A program made the position numbers and the translations under genes. A stretch of DNA of 46,475 nt, taken from contig JBBQQG010000007.1 in the NCBI GenBank assembly GCA_038216175.1, positions 1 to 46,475 on the forward strand, in the 5' to 3' direction. The stretch comes from JBBQQG01 sp038216175. Lineage in GTDB: Bacteria > Patescibacteriota > Saccharimonadia > Saccharimonadales > OMJO01. Of this stretch, positions 24,628 to 32,139 are shown in pieces (position 1 is the stretch's first letter; the number at the start of each line of letters is the position of its first letter). The notes beneath the pieces are model-generated. The model was not told the DNA's origin, did no database searches, and was given only the letters and a program-made list of their open reading frames with translations.

Positions 24628-26019
24628 TCAATACAGTAGCGGGCTATAGTCCTTGGACAAATTTACCGTCTGACTTAAATCAGCATCTGTACTATAGACA
24701 GGGTTATTGTAAGAGGAAGCTGACTGACGCAACTGGTTAGTCAAATCATAAGCCGCGAATGTTGTAGCAATATCATAGGAAAAATCCGTCTGCCAATCTT
24801 TTGTCCCATTTGCATATGGTGCTAGAAAATCCAAAGCTTTATGAATACTGCCACCACTTGGAGCAGTATAAGTCCACAGATTAACATTTTCGTGCATTCC
24901 GATCTGGGCTATAGATATCAAGCCTGCGAGGTTAAAAGTCGAATAGTTCCACGGCTTAGTGCGAGTAAGTTCTCCAGTTTGCTTGCCATCCGGGGCAATC
25001 TGGGTACTAATAAGTCCCTTAACCTTATTCACGGCTGCAAGTGCAACAGCGTGATTGCCTATAAACTCGGCCAAGCTAGCAATTTGAGTATTAGACCAAG
25101 TTCCATGATTATTGGCATTTCCCGTTTCAGATATGCCAAAAGCGCTTGTTTGCAACCAGTTCAAATATTGAATACACCAAGTTGTAAAAACAGTCTGGTC
25201 ATTTGATGTCCAATTTGGCGTGGTCTGCAATATCTTGACGTCGTCAATCAACTGTGGCAAGTTTGAAAATTCTATCACTCCAGTAGCTGCGCCGGTATTA
25301 TGCGTCGTGCTGCCTTTTTGAAGCTGGGCATAAGTTAGGTTGGGGTTCATTTTAGTAGCGCTATCTATGAACCATGTTCGTATCATAAGTTCAGCTTTTG
25401 TCGAGTATATTGAATTGCGAGTAAAGTAATAGCCCTGCATTAAAGCGTTGGTGGCATTAACAAGGTCCAAGAAATCTTGATGATCGGTTACATCATAATA
25501 CTCTGGATTAACTTGGCCATCACGATAAACATATGGTAATCCGTTTGATGTGGCCGGATTTGGCCAGAAATAAGGTGATAAGCTGAGATAATCGTGCTTA
25601 TCTCCAGATGCAGCCAGCTGATTCTTATCCATTACAGACGTAACCTTGGCATTTAAATAGTAGTTTGCAGCCCCAAGCAAGGCCGCATTGGCCGTTTTAA
25701 ACTGGCTGATGTTATTTCTAGTATATGCAAGTCTCTGGCCGACTAAGACAAATGTATCAGGAGCAGCCGCACCAAACTGTATATATTTTCCACTCGAAGC
25801 ATTTGTATCATTTCCTGAGAATGCTTTATTTAAAACACTGTTCTCGGGTTCTATGCTGACTGTGGGACTGACCGTGGCATGGCTCAGAGACAGAAGTACT
25901 CCACCAAAAACCGCAAAAACTATTATATATATGGCTAGCTGTTGTCTTTTGGAACTGATGCTGTTAAAGTTAGCTTTTTTAGTCATTTTTGATGCTCTTC
26001 GAGCCTTGGTCTTTAGCAT
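24628..26019 (-). CDS. Membrane-anchored alginate-lyase-family protein
   Basis: The 463-aa protein has a basic N-terminus, a membrane anchor (about residues 28-47), the shared module at 55-82 (SIEPEN...ASSGKYIQF) and an alpha/alpha-barrel polysaccharide lyase domain. DKHDYLSLSPYFWPNP, NANNHGTWSNTQ and ELTRTKPWNYSTFNL are characteristic of the alginate_lyase Pfam family (PL5-like), with candidate catalytic Asn/His and Tyr residues in them. These enzymes break uronate-containing polymers by beta-elimination. The true substrate may be another uronate polysaccharide. A -10 TAAGAT (26026-26031, minus) lies 6 nt before the ATG and supports this start over the internal Met12. Confidence 0.82.
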   Translation of the reverse strand: MLKTKARRASKMTKKANFNSISSKRQQLAIYIIVFAVFGGVLLSLSHATVSPTVSIEPENSVLNKAFSGNDTNASSGKYIQFGAAAPDTFVLVGQRLAYTRNNISQFKTANAALLGAANYYLNAKVTSVMDKNQLAASGDKHDYLSLSPYFWPNPATSNGLPYVYRDGQVNPEYYDVTDHQDFLDLVNATNALMQGYYFTRNSIYSTKAELMIRTWFIDSATKMNPNLTYAQLQKGSTTHNTGAATGVIEFSNLPQLIDDVKILQTTPNWTSNDQTVFTTWCIQYLNWLQTSAFGISETGNANNHGTWSNTQIASLAEFIGNHAVALAAVNKVKGLISTQIAPDGKQTGELTRTKPWNYSTFNLAGLISIAQIGMHENVNLWTYTAPSGGSIHKALDFLAPYANGTKDWQTDFSYDIATTFAAYDLTNQLRQSASSYNNPVYSTDADLSQTVNLSKDYSPLLY

Positions 26020-26083
26020 ACTATGATCTTATCAAAATAATGAATGATGCGCTTATGCTCGATACTTTCTAGATCAGAATTTA

Positions 26084-27265
26084 TTAGGGTCCGCCAAAGA
26101 TAGATTTAAATCGAGTCGATGCATTTGGAAAAAAATTGGCATTTATTCTATGATTTCCATCTCCAGCATCTTCATTAAAATAGGTTGCATAAGCTAAACT
26201 TCCCCCGCCACTAGCAGGTAGGCTGTCCATCCAGTCATGCATATTTTGAATAAAGGTTACGCTGTCGCCGCCGACGTTTGAAGGTTTGCTTGAATTTACT
26301 CCGCTAAGTGCCCACTCAGGGTAGCTAATTTGTTTGCTGTGAGATATTGCGAAGTTGCGTTGCCATTGTAAGCTAGGCAATATTGTGTTCCAAGCAGCTG
26401 TTGGATTTGACCAAGTCTGTGTAGACGAATTCCAAGCTACTGGTGCATCTTTATCGTAGACATCCATTCCGATAATATCGACGTAACTATCGCCTGGATA
26501 AGCCGCCGCTTCGGTAGGCATCAGGTTAGGGTCGCCGTTCCAATCGAAACGAAAGTTTGGTGAAACCGATCGAAATAATCTAACGACATGCTGAAAAGCT
26601 TGAACATACTGTGGTTCAGCACCAGGGGCAGCCCAAGGGTACCAAGTACCGTCAAACTCCCAGCCAATACGAACTATAGCATTGGGATATCCAGCAGTTT
26701 TTAAATAGTTTGCGACAACATTATAGGAAGAATCATTAGCTCCTGAAGTAGTTGCTTGCAAGGCTGCGGCACGTTCTCCAGTGGACGTACCAGTAGTGTT
26801 GAGAGTTAGTGGAACTGTTTCGATAAATGTTAAACGCTTGTTAAGAGTCTGGAAAGCAGTTGGTGGGGTAGCCGCTTGATTTATTAGTTGACCCCACACA
26901 CTTCCTTCAAGACTTTGCACATCTCCGCCGCCAAATTGAACTACGTACTTGGTTTGATGACCTATGAATGCTTCTAAAGCCGTATAGCCATTAACGTTGG
27001 CAAAGCCAGGATAGAACCCAAGCTGATTATAGGCGGCGCCGTGGCCGTTTATTGAAGCTTTTTTAAATTGTAGATAAATCCCATTTGAAGCCAGTGGATC
27101 TGAGCCGACAATCGCCGGTGATTTAATAGTTCCGCTTTCTGGTTCAAAACTAGCTGTAGGAGAACTGGCATGAACGAAAATAAGAATAGATGTACCAATA
27201 GCTGCAAAAATCACTACAAAAATCATGAGGCTTTTAGGTTTCTGTATTTTTCGTGTTAATGACAT
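26084..27265 (-). CDS. Membrane-anchored GH26-like glycoside hydrolase (mannanase-like)
   Basis: The 393-aa protein has an N-terminal anchor (about residues 13-31) and the shared module at 39-67 (SFEPESG...ASNGIYLQF). A barrel domain follows that begins LGFYPGFANVNGY. The acid/base Glu203 lies in VRIGWEFDGTWYPW, close to the GH26 consensus, and the nucleophile candidate Glu317 is in ISYPEWAL. Asp residues in DIIGMDVYD fit the barrel. GH26 enzymes mostly cut beta-mannan, some beta-1,3-xylan or mixed glucans; the substrate is inferred. It is the first of three consecutive leftward genes for anchored polysaccharide-cutting enzymes. Confidence 0.8.
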   Translation of the reverse strand: MSLTRKIQKPKSLMIFVVIFAAIGTSILIFVHASSPTASFEPESGTIKSPAIVGSDPLASNGIYLQFKKASINGHGAAYNQLGFYPGFANVNGYTALEAFIGHQTKYVVQFGGGDVQSLEGSVWGQLINQAATPPTAFQTLNKRLTFIETVPLTLNTTGTSTGERAAALQATTSGANDSSYNVVANYLKTAGYPNAIVRIGWEFDGTWYPWAAPGAEPQYVQAFQHVVRLFRSVSPNFRFDWNGDPNLMPTEAAAYPGDSYVDIIGMDVYDKDAPVAWNSSTQTWSNPTAAWNTILPSLQWQRNFAISHSKQISYPEWALSGVNSSKPSNVGGDSVTFIQNMHDWMDSLPASGGGSLAYATYFNEDAGDGNHRINANFFPNASTRFKSIFGGP

Positions 27266-27587
27266 TGTTAGATTACTATTGTTTAATTCAAATTATTTGG
27301 AATATTACTATCAGCTAAGCTTGCCAAACTATTAACCCAGGTTGGTCAAAATTATAGTTTACTAAACTAATCATATCAAATTTGAACTAAACTGAATAAG
27401 CTAACTGTAATTTGATTGATTGTTCAATACTTAATCTTTAGAGATTGTCCGGTTTTAAAAAGTCTATTTGAGAACGTAATTATGAACCATATTCACATAA
27501 TTTGGGACCAAATAATTTTTCAAATAAAAACATTAAAAAGCATTGATCTTTAAATCGATATTATGAATCTAAAGTGAATTTAAAATA
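27266..27587. other. AT-rich intergenic region, no gene seen
   Basis: This 322-bp stretch separates the GH26 gene from a decayed gene fragment. It is very AT-rich and has no open frame with a start signal on either strand. It must contain the promoter of the GH26 gene, but no single convincing -35/-10 pair stands out. Confidence 0.5.
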
Positions 27588-28100
27588 TTATTTGATATTG
27601 AGTAAAAGCGTTGGTCCAATGTGTTCGATAATGGCATTGCAACTAAATCCCCCTGGTGGTGCTTTTGGACAAGCTGCTTGGTCAACAAAAAAATCAAATG
27701 TATGTTTTCCAACTTCAACCGGTCGATATTGATAACTATAGCTACCGGCTACAGCCGTTCTTTGAATCAAAACTTTATTTCCAGTTAAGTCAATCGAGAT
27801 AGTCAAGATACCTTTATTATCAACATTTTCTATATTTGGACTATACGCACTTTCGTCACTTCCGTTTCGGGCAGACGGTGGAACATATTGCCAACTTTGG
27901 TCATTAAACGGACTAGTGCTATCAATAAACAATGTTACTCCGCAATTTGAACCCAAGCTTACTTTGCCAGTTATATCAAAACTTCTTCCGACTGATGAAT
28001 CAGAGACTGGACAGGAAATAGTAAAAATATCCTTTATGAGGGGATTTGAGTTGTTGCAAACTATAAAGGTGTAATGTGTGAAATTATTAGGTGGAATGAA
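27588..28100 (-). pseudogene. Remnant of a secreted beta-sandwich protein lacking its start
   Basis: The minus-strand frame is open from the codon after a TAG at 28103-28101 down to the stop at 27588. The only start-like codon is a TTG at 27956, in the middle of the domain. Translating from the upstream stop gives extra in-frame sequence (NPLIKDIFTISCPV, then SFDITGKVSLGSNCGV) that clearly continues the fold, so the natural protein began further upstream. The product resembles an Ig-like or carbohydrate-binding beta sandwich, ending VGKHTFDFFVDQ...IGPTLLLNIK. It has no signal peptide and no SD. I read it as a 5'-truncated gene that once belonged with the polysaccharide enzymes. The alternative is a short expressed protein from TTG. 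Confidence 0.55.
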
Positions 28101-28123
28101 CTACTGGCGAGCAATTTAGTTAT

Positions 28124-28675
28124 TTAAAGTAAAGGGATTATGAAAGCGTCTAATTTATCTAGCACTTGGGGTAAGGGCTGCGAGCTGTCTATGTCATAGT
28201 CCGCCATTTCCATAACAGTTAAAGTACCCTGAACGAACTCGTCAGGGTTTCTTGATTCCAATTCTTCATCACCTAAGAAATCTTCATAACTGGCCTTGTC
28301 AAGCTCACCTTTTCTTTGATTAGCCCGTTCAAAACGTATTACAGGCGGGCAATGTAGCGCTATTATCTTTCCATACCAGTGTAGCCTTTCGGCGTGCGCT
28401 GGCACTCGTATCCCATCAACACATACCAAATCTGTCGGCGTGTTTAGAACAGCTTCAGATATCGCCTGTTGTCCTAATTCTCTCAATAATTCAGAATGTG
28501 CAAACTTGTAGTCAGCACGCTCCCTCAAAATTATTCCCCTGGGATTTGCATATTCACGTATTAAGTCGCTAACTAAAATAGATGTGAAACCATAATTTTC
28601 AGTTAAATACCTACAGGCTTCGGTCTTACCGGCTCCGGGCTGACCAGTTATTTGTAGGACAAGGCGCTCAGGCAT
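28124..28675 (-). CDS. P-loop nucleotide-kinase-like protein
   Basis: The 183-aa protein starts MPERLVLQITGQPGAGKTEAC, with the Walker A motif GQPGAGKT at residues 11-18. It contains LVSDLIREYANPRG, a nucleotide-binding segment like those of adenylate and dephospho-CoA kinases, and CVDGIRVPAHAERL in place of a DG(I/F)PR motif. RFERANQRKGELD is a lid-like segment. The substrate cannot be assigned. I chose ATG 28675 over the frame to 28762 because Walker A is normally near the N-terminus and a TATACA box lies 5 nt upstream (leaderless). It borders the toxin-antitoxin region. Confidence 0.75.
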   Translation of the reverse strand: MPERLVLQITGQPGAGKTEACRYLTENYGFTSILVSDLIREYANPRGIILRERADYKFAHSELLRELGQQAISEAVLNTPTDLVCVDGIRVPAHAERLHWYGKIIALHCPPVIRFERANQRKGELDKASYEDFLGDEELESRNPDEFVQGTLTVMEMADYDIDSSQPLPQVLDKLDAFIIPLL

Positions 28676-28920
28676 AACTTTGTATATTTTAACATATTGT
28701 CCTATATTTAACAATATGGGCTTCTGTAAAATACTGCTTGCCGCATAACAGAATCGAATCAACTAACAGATAAGAAAAAGCGCTCAATCATCAATGATGA
28801 CATTTGGACGCTATTCTTAAACTGTAACTTTCCTATGGTGAGCTCAACGGGATTTATATGGAACATATTTTTGCATTGTTCCATAAAACTATTCGAGAAA
28901 ATGGAGTAAGTAAAGACTCC

Positions 28921-28956
28921 TTGACACAAACGTAACGTTTACGTTATGCTAAGTGA
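28921..28956 (+). promoter_or_regulatory. Leaderless promoter with embedded operator of the Phd-type antitoxin
   Basis: TTGACA at 28921-28926 and TATGCT at 28945-28950 are 18 nt apart, and the antitoxin ATG begins 6 nt after the -10. A perfect palindrome AACGTAA-CGT-TTACGTT (28929-28945) fills the spacer, and a further TACGTTA half-site lies just inside the gene. This is the expected site for autorepression by the antitoxin or toxin-antitoxin complex. Confidence 0.8.
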
Positions 28957-29247
28957 ATGTCAGATATACGTTACATAAATACCCAAGATATCCGAAAAGA
29001 TCTTGTTGGCTTTTTGAAAAGTCTTGAGTCGGGTCAAGAGGTAGCAGTACTAAATCGTTCAAAAGTAGTCGCTCTGTTAAATAAATCTACTGAGATTGCT
29101 AGAAGCACGCATGGAGTCAAACAAATACTTAGTGTTGCAGAAGAAATTCATAGTACAGTCAATAAGAAAAAAGGGGCTCTTGATCCTACTGAGTCATACA
29201 TAGAGCGCTACCACAAGGATATGTCCAAGAAATATGGTGTTTCTTGA
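28957..29247 (+). CDS. Phd/YefM-type antitoxin
   Basis: The 96-aa protein fits the Phd/YefM antitoxin family. Its N-terminal DNA-binding part has DIRKDLVGFLKSLESGQEVAVLNRSKVVALL, and its charged, flexible C-terminus (YIERYHKDMSKKYGV) would bind the toxin. Its final 14 nt overlap the PIN toxin start, giving coupled translation. The promoter carries a palindromic operator in its spacer and gives a leaderless mRNA. The pair lies between two 11-bp direct repeats (ATGGTGAGCTC at 28835 and 29618). Confidence 0.82.
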   Translation: MSDIRYINTQDIRKDLVGFLKSLESGQEVAVLNRSKVVALLNKSTEIARSTHGVKQILSVAEEIHSTVNKKKGALDPTESYIERYHKDMSKKYGVS

Positions 29248-29605
29248 CGCTAATGTTCTAATTGAACTAATTGTACCAGGTAGGTTTAGATATAATGAGG
29301 TCAGGGATGTACTAAGCACTTACGATGAAGTAAGTATCAGCATGCTAAGCGTTCATTTGTGCTGGCATTTTGGTAGGCAAGCAGGTGTTGATGATGAGTT
29401 GATTGCCTCGATTATTGACTCATGCAATTTACTCACCATTGAACCTGAAGATTACTACTGGGCACGACAATTTGAGTTAGGCAATGACTTCGAGGACGCC
29501 TTACAACTTGCGTGTGCTTTAAGGTTCAACTGCCAAGAACTTATAACTCTTGATAAAAATTTTGCAAAACGTTATAAGGACTCTATCCGATTCGTAGCTC
29601 TCTAA
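29234..29605 (+). CDS. VapC-type PIN-domain toxin
   Basis: PIN toxins are metal-dependent RNases that often cleave tRNA or rRNA and are held inactive by their antitoxin. The 123-aa protein has the acidic residues of the PIN site: Asp in VFLDANVLIE, Asp in DFEDALQLACA and Asp in LITLDKNFAKRY. The N-terminal region is shortened by a few residues compared with many VapCs but is intact. The start ATG lies inside the antitoxin gene (14-nt overlap), so the two are made together. A PIN toxin paired with a Phd-type antitoxin is a common hybrid arrangement. Confidence 0.85.
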   Translation: MVFLDANVLIELIVPGRFRYNEVRDVLSTYDEVSISMLSVHLCWHFGRQAGVDDELIASIIDSCNLLTIEPEDYYWARQFELGNDFEDALQLACALRFNCQELITLDKNFAKRYKDSIRFVAL

Positions 29606-29727
29606 TAAGTAGATAAAATGGTGAGCTCGGTGGGCGCTAGGTGGCACACTCTTTACTCTGATTTACTTCGTTTAGATGAAATATTGAAGGAGTTCGGCCT
29701 CTTATTAGGTTAACGGCGAAATCAACT

Positions 29728-30147
29728 TCACTTGAGCAAATCAAGAAAGGTCATTGGGGTAACAATTAGAATGTTTTTGTAACTTTCTAGAACTAATAAG
29801 TCTTTGTCGCCAGTGACAATATACTGACAGGCGCCAATTAGTGCAGTTTCAATAACTTTGTTGTCATCAGGATCACGGCTGACGGAAACAGTTTGACCAC
29901 CAAGTTGAACCACCACGGCATGCTGCCGCATAGCTTCAATTAGTAGTTTTACGTTCGCCTCAAATAACGGGAATCGCTGAGCTATAACGCGCCTTAGCTC
30001 GCTTAACAACTCCTCGCTTATCACAACACGTAATTCGTTTAAACCGAATAGTTCAAGAATTAAGCCTGGTTGTCCAGCAAATACAAAGCCCGAAATCCAT
30101 ATATTAGTATCGAGGACAATTCTAGGCTTGTTTTTGACGCTTTTCAC
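29728..30147 (-). CDS. PIN-domain toxin (PIN_3-like)
   Basis: The 139-aa protein begins with a basic stretch and the PIN motif RIVLDTNIWISG. It then has SRDPDDNKVIETALIGA with two Asp residues and YIVTGDKDLL with another. This pattern is that of the 'putative toxin-antitoxin toxin component, PIN family' group. Its first 26 nt overlap the end of the ribbon-helix-helix antitoxin gene, so translation is coupled. It is oriented opposite to the neighbouring VapC module and is not closely similar to it, so it is not a recent duplicate. Confidence 0.85.
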   Translation of the reverse strand: MKSVKNKPRIVLDTNIWISGFVFAGQPGLILELFGLNELRVVISEELLSELRRVIAQRFPLFEANVKLLIEAMRQHAVVVQLGGQTVSVSRDPDDNKVIETALIGACQYIVTGDKDLLVLESYKNILIVTPMTFLDLLK

Positions 30148-30379
30148 TCTTGTACTCGTCTAGAATTTCATCGACTTGTTTTTGGTTTGTGATACCCATT
30201 TGGCGGCCAACCTCTCGCCCTCTGTCAAGCAGTTCTTGCCATTCCTTTCGGCGCTCAATATCGTTGAGAGCTAGCCGACGAAAGTATTCGCTACGTGTTC
30301 CCATATCTTTTTTAACAGTTTTGTCTATTTCTTTTAAGAGGTTTTCATCTAGTGCAATGTTCAATGTTTTTGTAGCCAT
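30122..30379 (-). CDS. Ribbon-helix-helix (CopG-like) antitoxin
   Basis: The 85-aa protein starts MATKTLNIALDENLLKEIDKTVKKDMGTRSEYFRRLA, which is the beta strand plus two helices of a ribbon-helix-helix DNA-binding domain. An acidic/basic helical tail follows that would wrap the PIN toxin. An SD (AAGGAG on the minus strand, 30390-30385) lies 5 nt before the ATG. Upstream is a promoter overlapped by tandem 11-bp repeats typical of RHH operators, so autorepression is expected. Confidence 0.85.
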   Translation of the reverse strand: MATKTLNIALDENLLKEIDKTVKKDMGTRSEYFRRLALNDIERRKEWQELLDRGREVGRQMGITNQKQVDEILDEYKSEKRQKQA

Positions 30380-30392
30380 AAGTGCTCCTTAT

Positions 30393-30433
30393 CTATACAA
30401 GTATATTGTATAGATATTGTATAGTTATGTCAA
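30393..30433 (-). promoter_or_regulatory. Promoter and RHH operator of the second toxin-antitoxin module
   Basis: On the minus strand TTGACA (30433-30428) and TACAAT (30410-30405) are separated by 17 nt. ATATTGTATAG occurs twice in tandem (30403-30413 and 30414-30424), and CTATACAA (30393-30400) is an inverted copy facing TTGTATAG (30406-30413). The repeats cover the -10 and spacer, so binding would block transcription. Confidence 0.8.
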
Positions 30434-30500
30434 CAGGTCGGGGACTCTCTTGTGCTTGAATAAGTATTGTGGTTCCACCTAGAAACCGTTAGGCTGAAAC

Positions 30501-30577
30501 TGGTGACCCCTGCGGGATTCGAACCCGCGATCTTCTGGATGAGAACCAGATATCCTGAACCACTAGACGAAGGGGCC
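30501..30577 (-). tRNA. tRNA-Glu (CTC)
   Basis: On the minus strand the acceptor stem GGCCCCT (30577-30571) pairs with AGGGGTC (30511-30505) through one G-U pair. The discriminator is A and CCA is encoded at 30503-30501. The anticodon stem TCTGG/CCAGA encloses TTCTCAT, giving anticodon CTC (GAG codons). The T arm is CGGGTTCGAATCCCG. It reads only GAG; a TTC isoacceptor should be elsewhere in the genome. Confidence 0.97.
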
Positions 30578-30746
30578 ATGTCAAATAACTCGTAAAGCCT
30601 ATCACAACAGAGGTGATGAGTCTAGTTAACTTTATATTAAATATTTGTAAAAACAGTTTAAAACACCCATAATAAACATAAGTGGTAATAACATATAAAT
30701 TAAGCTTTTTTTCAGTAAAGTAAAACCTGTCACGTAGGGGTCATCC

Positions 30747-32063
30747 ATGATAGTCATGATTGGACTTTTCGGAGGTGGGTTAATTGTGATGCTGCTTTTG
30801 ACGCTGAGTTTCTTATTCATTTGGAAAACAAGAAAAAAATATGCCGGCGAATATGCCAAGATAGTTAAAGGAACAAAAAACGAAGTTCAAAACGAAAAAG
30901 CGAAAGCAGATATAATTATCGGTTCGATTGAAGACGGCGTAATTATGATCGGCGCAGATAATTTAATACAACTAATCAATAATGGGGCGTCGAAGATCAT
31001 AGGATGGCCGCTTACAGAAGCTACCAACTTAGATTACCACTCTGTAATTAAGCTCGTAAATTCTAAAGGCGAACCATATAACGAAGATCAGGATCCTTTT
31101 TTAAAAGTGCTCAGGGATGGTCAGTCATTTAGAGACAATAAAGCTGTAGTTGTTACTAAATCAAACGACCAAACGCCAATAAATATAAGCGTGTCGCCGC
31201 TACTTAATGAACAGAATAAAGTTGAGGCAGTAATCGGAATATTTAGAGATGTAACTTCGGAACGTGCCGAAGAACAACAAAGAGCCGAATTTATAAGTAC
31301 AGCAAGCCATGAGATGAGAACTCCAGTGGCTGCGATCGAAGGCTATTTGGCTTTAGCGTTGAATGAAAAAGTCGCAAACATTGATAAAAAAGCTCGAGAT
31401 TACCTTGAAAAAGCCCACTTGAGCACTCAACATTTAGGTCAACTTTTTCAAGATTTATTAACCAGCGCCAAAGCAGAAGACGGCAGACTAGTTAGCCACC
31501 CTCAAATCGTTGATATCGGTGCTCTGCTAGTACAAATTACCGACAATTCGCGCTTTTCAGCTGAAAAAAAAGGGCTGCTGCTTGAATTTCTTATTGGTGC
31601 TAATCAGCCTGGAGAAGTAAATGCTTCGAGTAATGTTGTTATCAGACCGTTATATTATGCTCAAGTAGATCCGGATAGATTAAGAGAAGTGATTACGAAT
31701 TTATTTGATAACGCAGTCAAATATTCCGAAAAGGGGAAAATTACTGTTGGCCTTACCGGAAATAATGAAGTAGTTCAATTTTTTATACGCGATACAGGAG
31801 CCGGAATTCCGCCAGAAGACGTGCCTCATTTATTCCAAAAGTTCTATAGGGTTGATAGTACTGCTACCAGGACTATCGGTGGAACTGGACTGGGCTTATT
31901 CATATGTCGCAAGATTATGGAACTATATAACGGCCGAATATGGGTTGAAAGTAAATTAGATGAAGGAAGTACGTTTTTTATTAATATACCTAGGATAAGC
32001 TCGCAAAAAGCGGTAGAATTACAGAAATCTGAAGCACTAACTAAATCACCGCTCAGCTCTTAA
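30747..32063 (+). CDS. Sensor histidine kinase, single TM, PAS domain
   Basis: The 438-aa protein has one N-terminal membrane helix (residues 6-26) and almost no outside part. A PAS domain lies at about 55-175 (IIIGSIEDGVIMIGADN to GIFRDVTSERAEEQQ). HisKA carries the phospho-accepting His in STASHEMRTPV (about residue 188). The ATPase domain has NLFDNAVKYSE, DTGAGIPPEDV, LFQKFYRVDS and GGTGLGLFICRKI. It is of the VicK/PhoR type without the sensor loop. The receiver gene follows 76 nt later with its own TACAAT box near 32084-32089, so the two may be separately transcribed. A TAGGGG run about 6 nt before ATG 30747 is the likely SD. Confidence 0.93.
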   Translation: MIVMIGLFGGGLIVMLLLTLSFLFIWKTRKKYAGEYAKIVKGTKNEVQNEKAKADIIIGSIEDGVIMIGADNLIQLINNGASKIIGWPLTEATNLDYHSVIKLVNSKGEPYNEDQDPFLKVLRDGQSFRDNKAVVVTKSNDQTPINISVSPLLNEQNKVEAVIGIFRDVTSERAEEQQRAEFISTASHEMRTPVAAIEGYLALALNEKVANIDKKARDYLEKAHLSTQHLGQLFQDLLTSAKAEDGRLVSHPQIVDIGALLVQITDNSRFSAEKKGLLLEFLIGANQPGEVNASSNVVIRPLYYAQVDPDRLREVITNLFDNAVKYSEKGKITVGLTGNNEVVQFFIRDTGAGIPPEDVPHLFQKFYRVDSTATRTIGGTGLGLFICRKIMELYNGRIWVESKLDEGSTFFINIPRISSQKAVELQKSEALTKSPLSS

Positions 32064-32139
32064 ATAAACTATGATTATCCATGATACAATTAAGAACATA
32101 AGCAACATACTAATGTTAACAAGGTATTAGAATCAGCAC

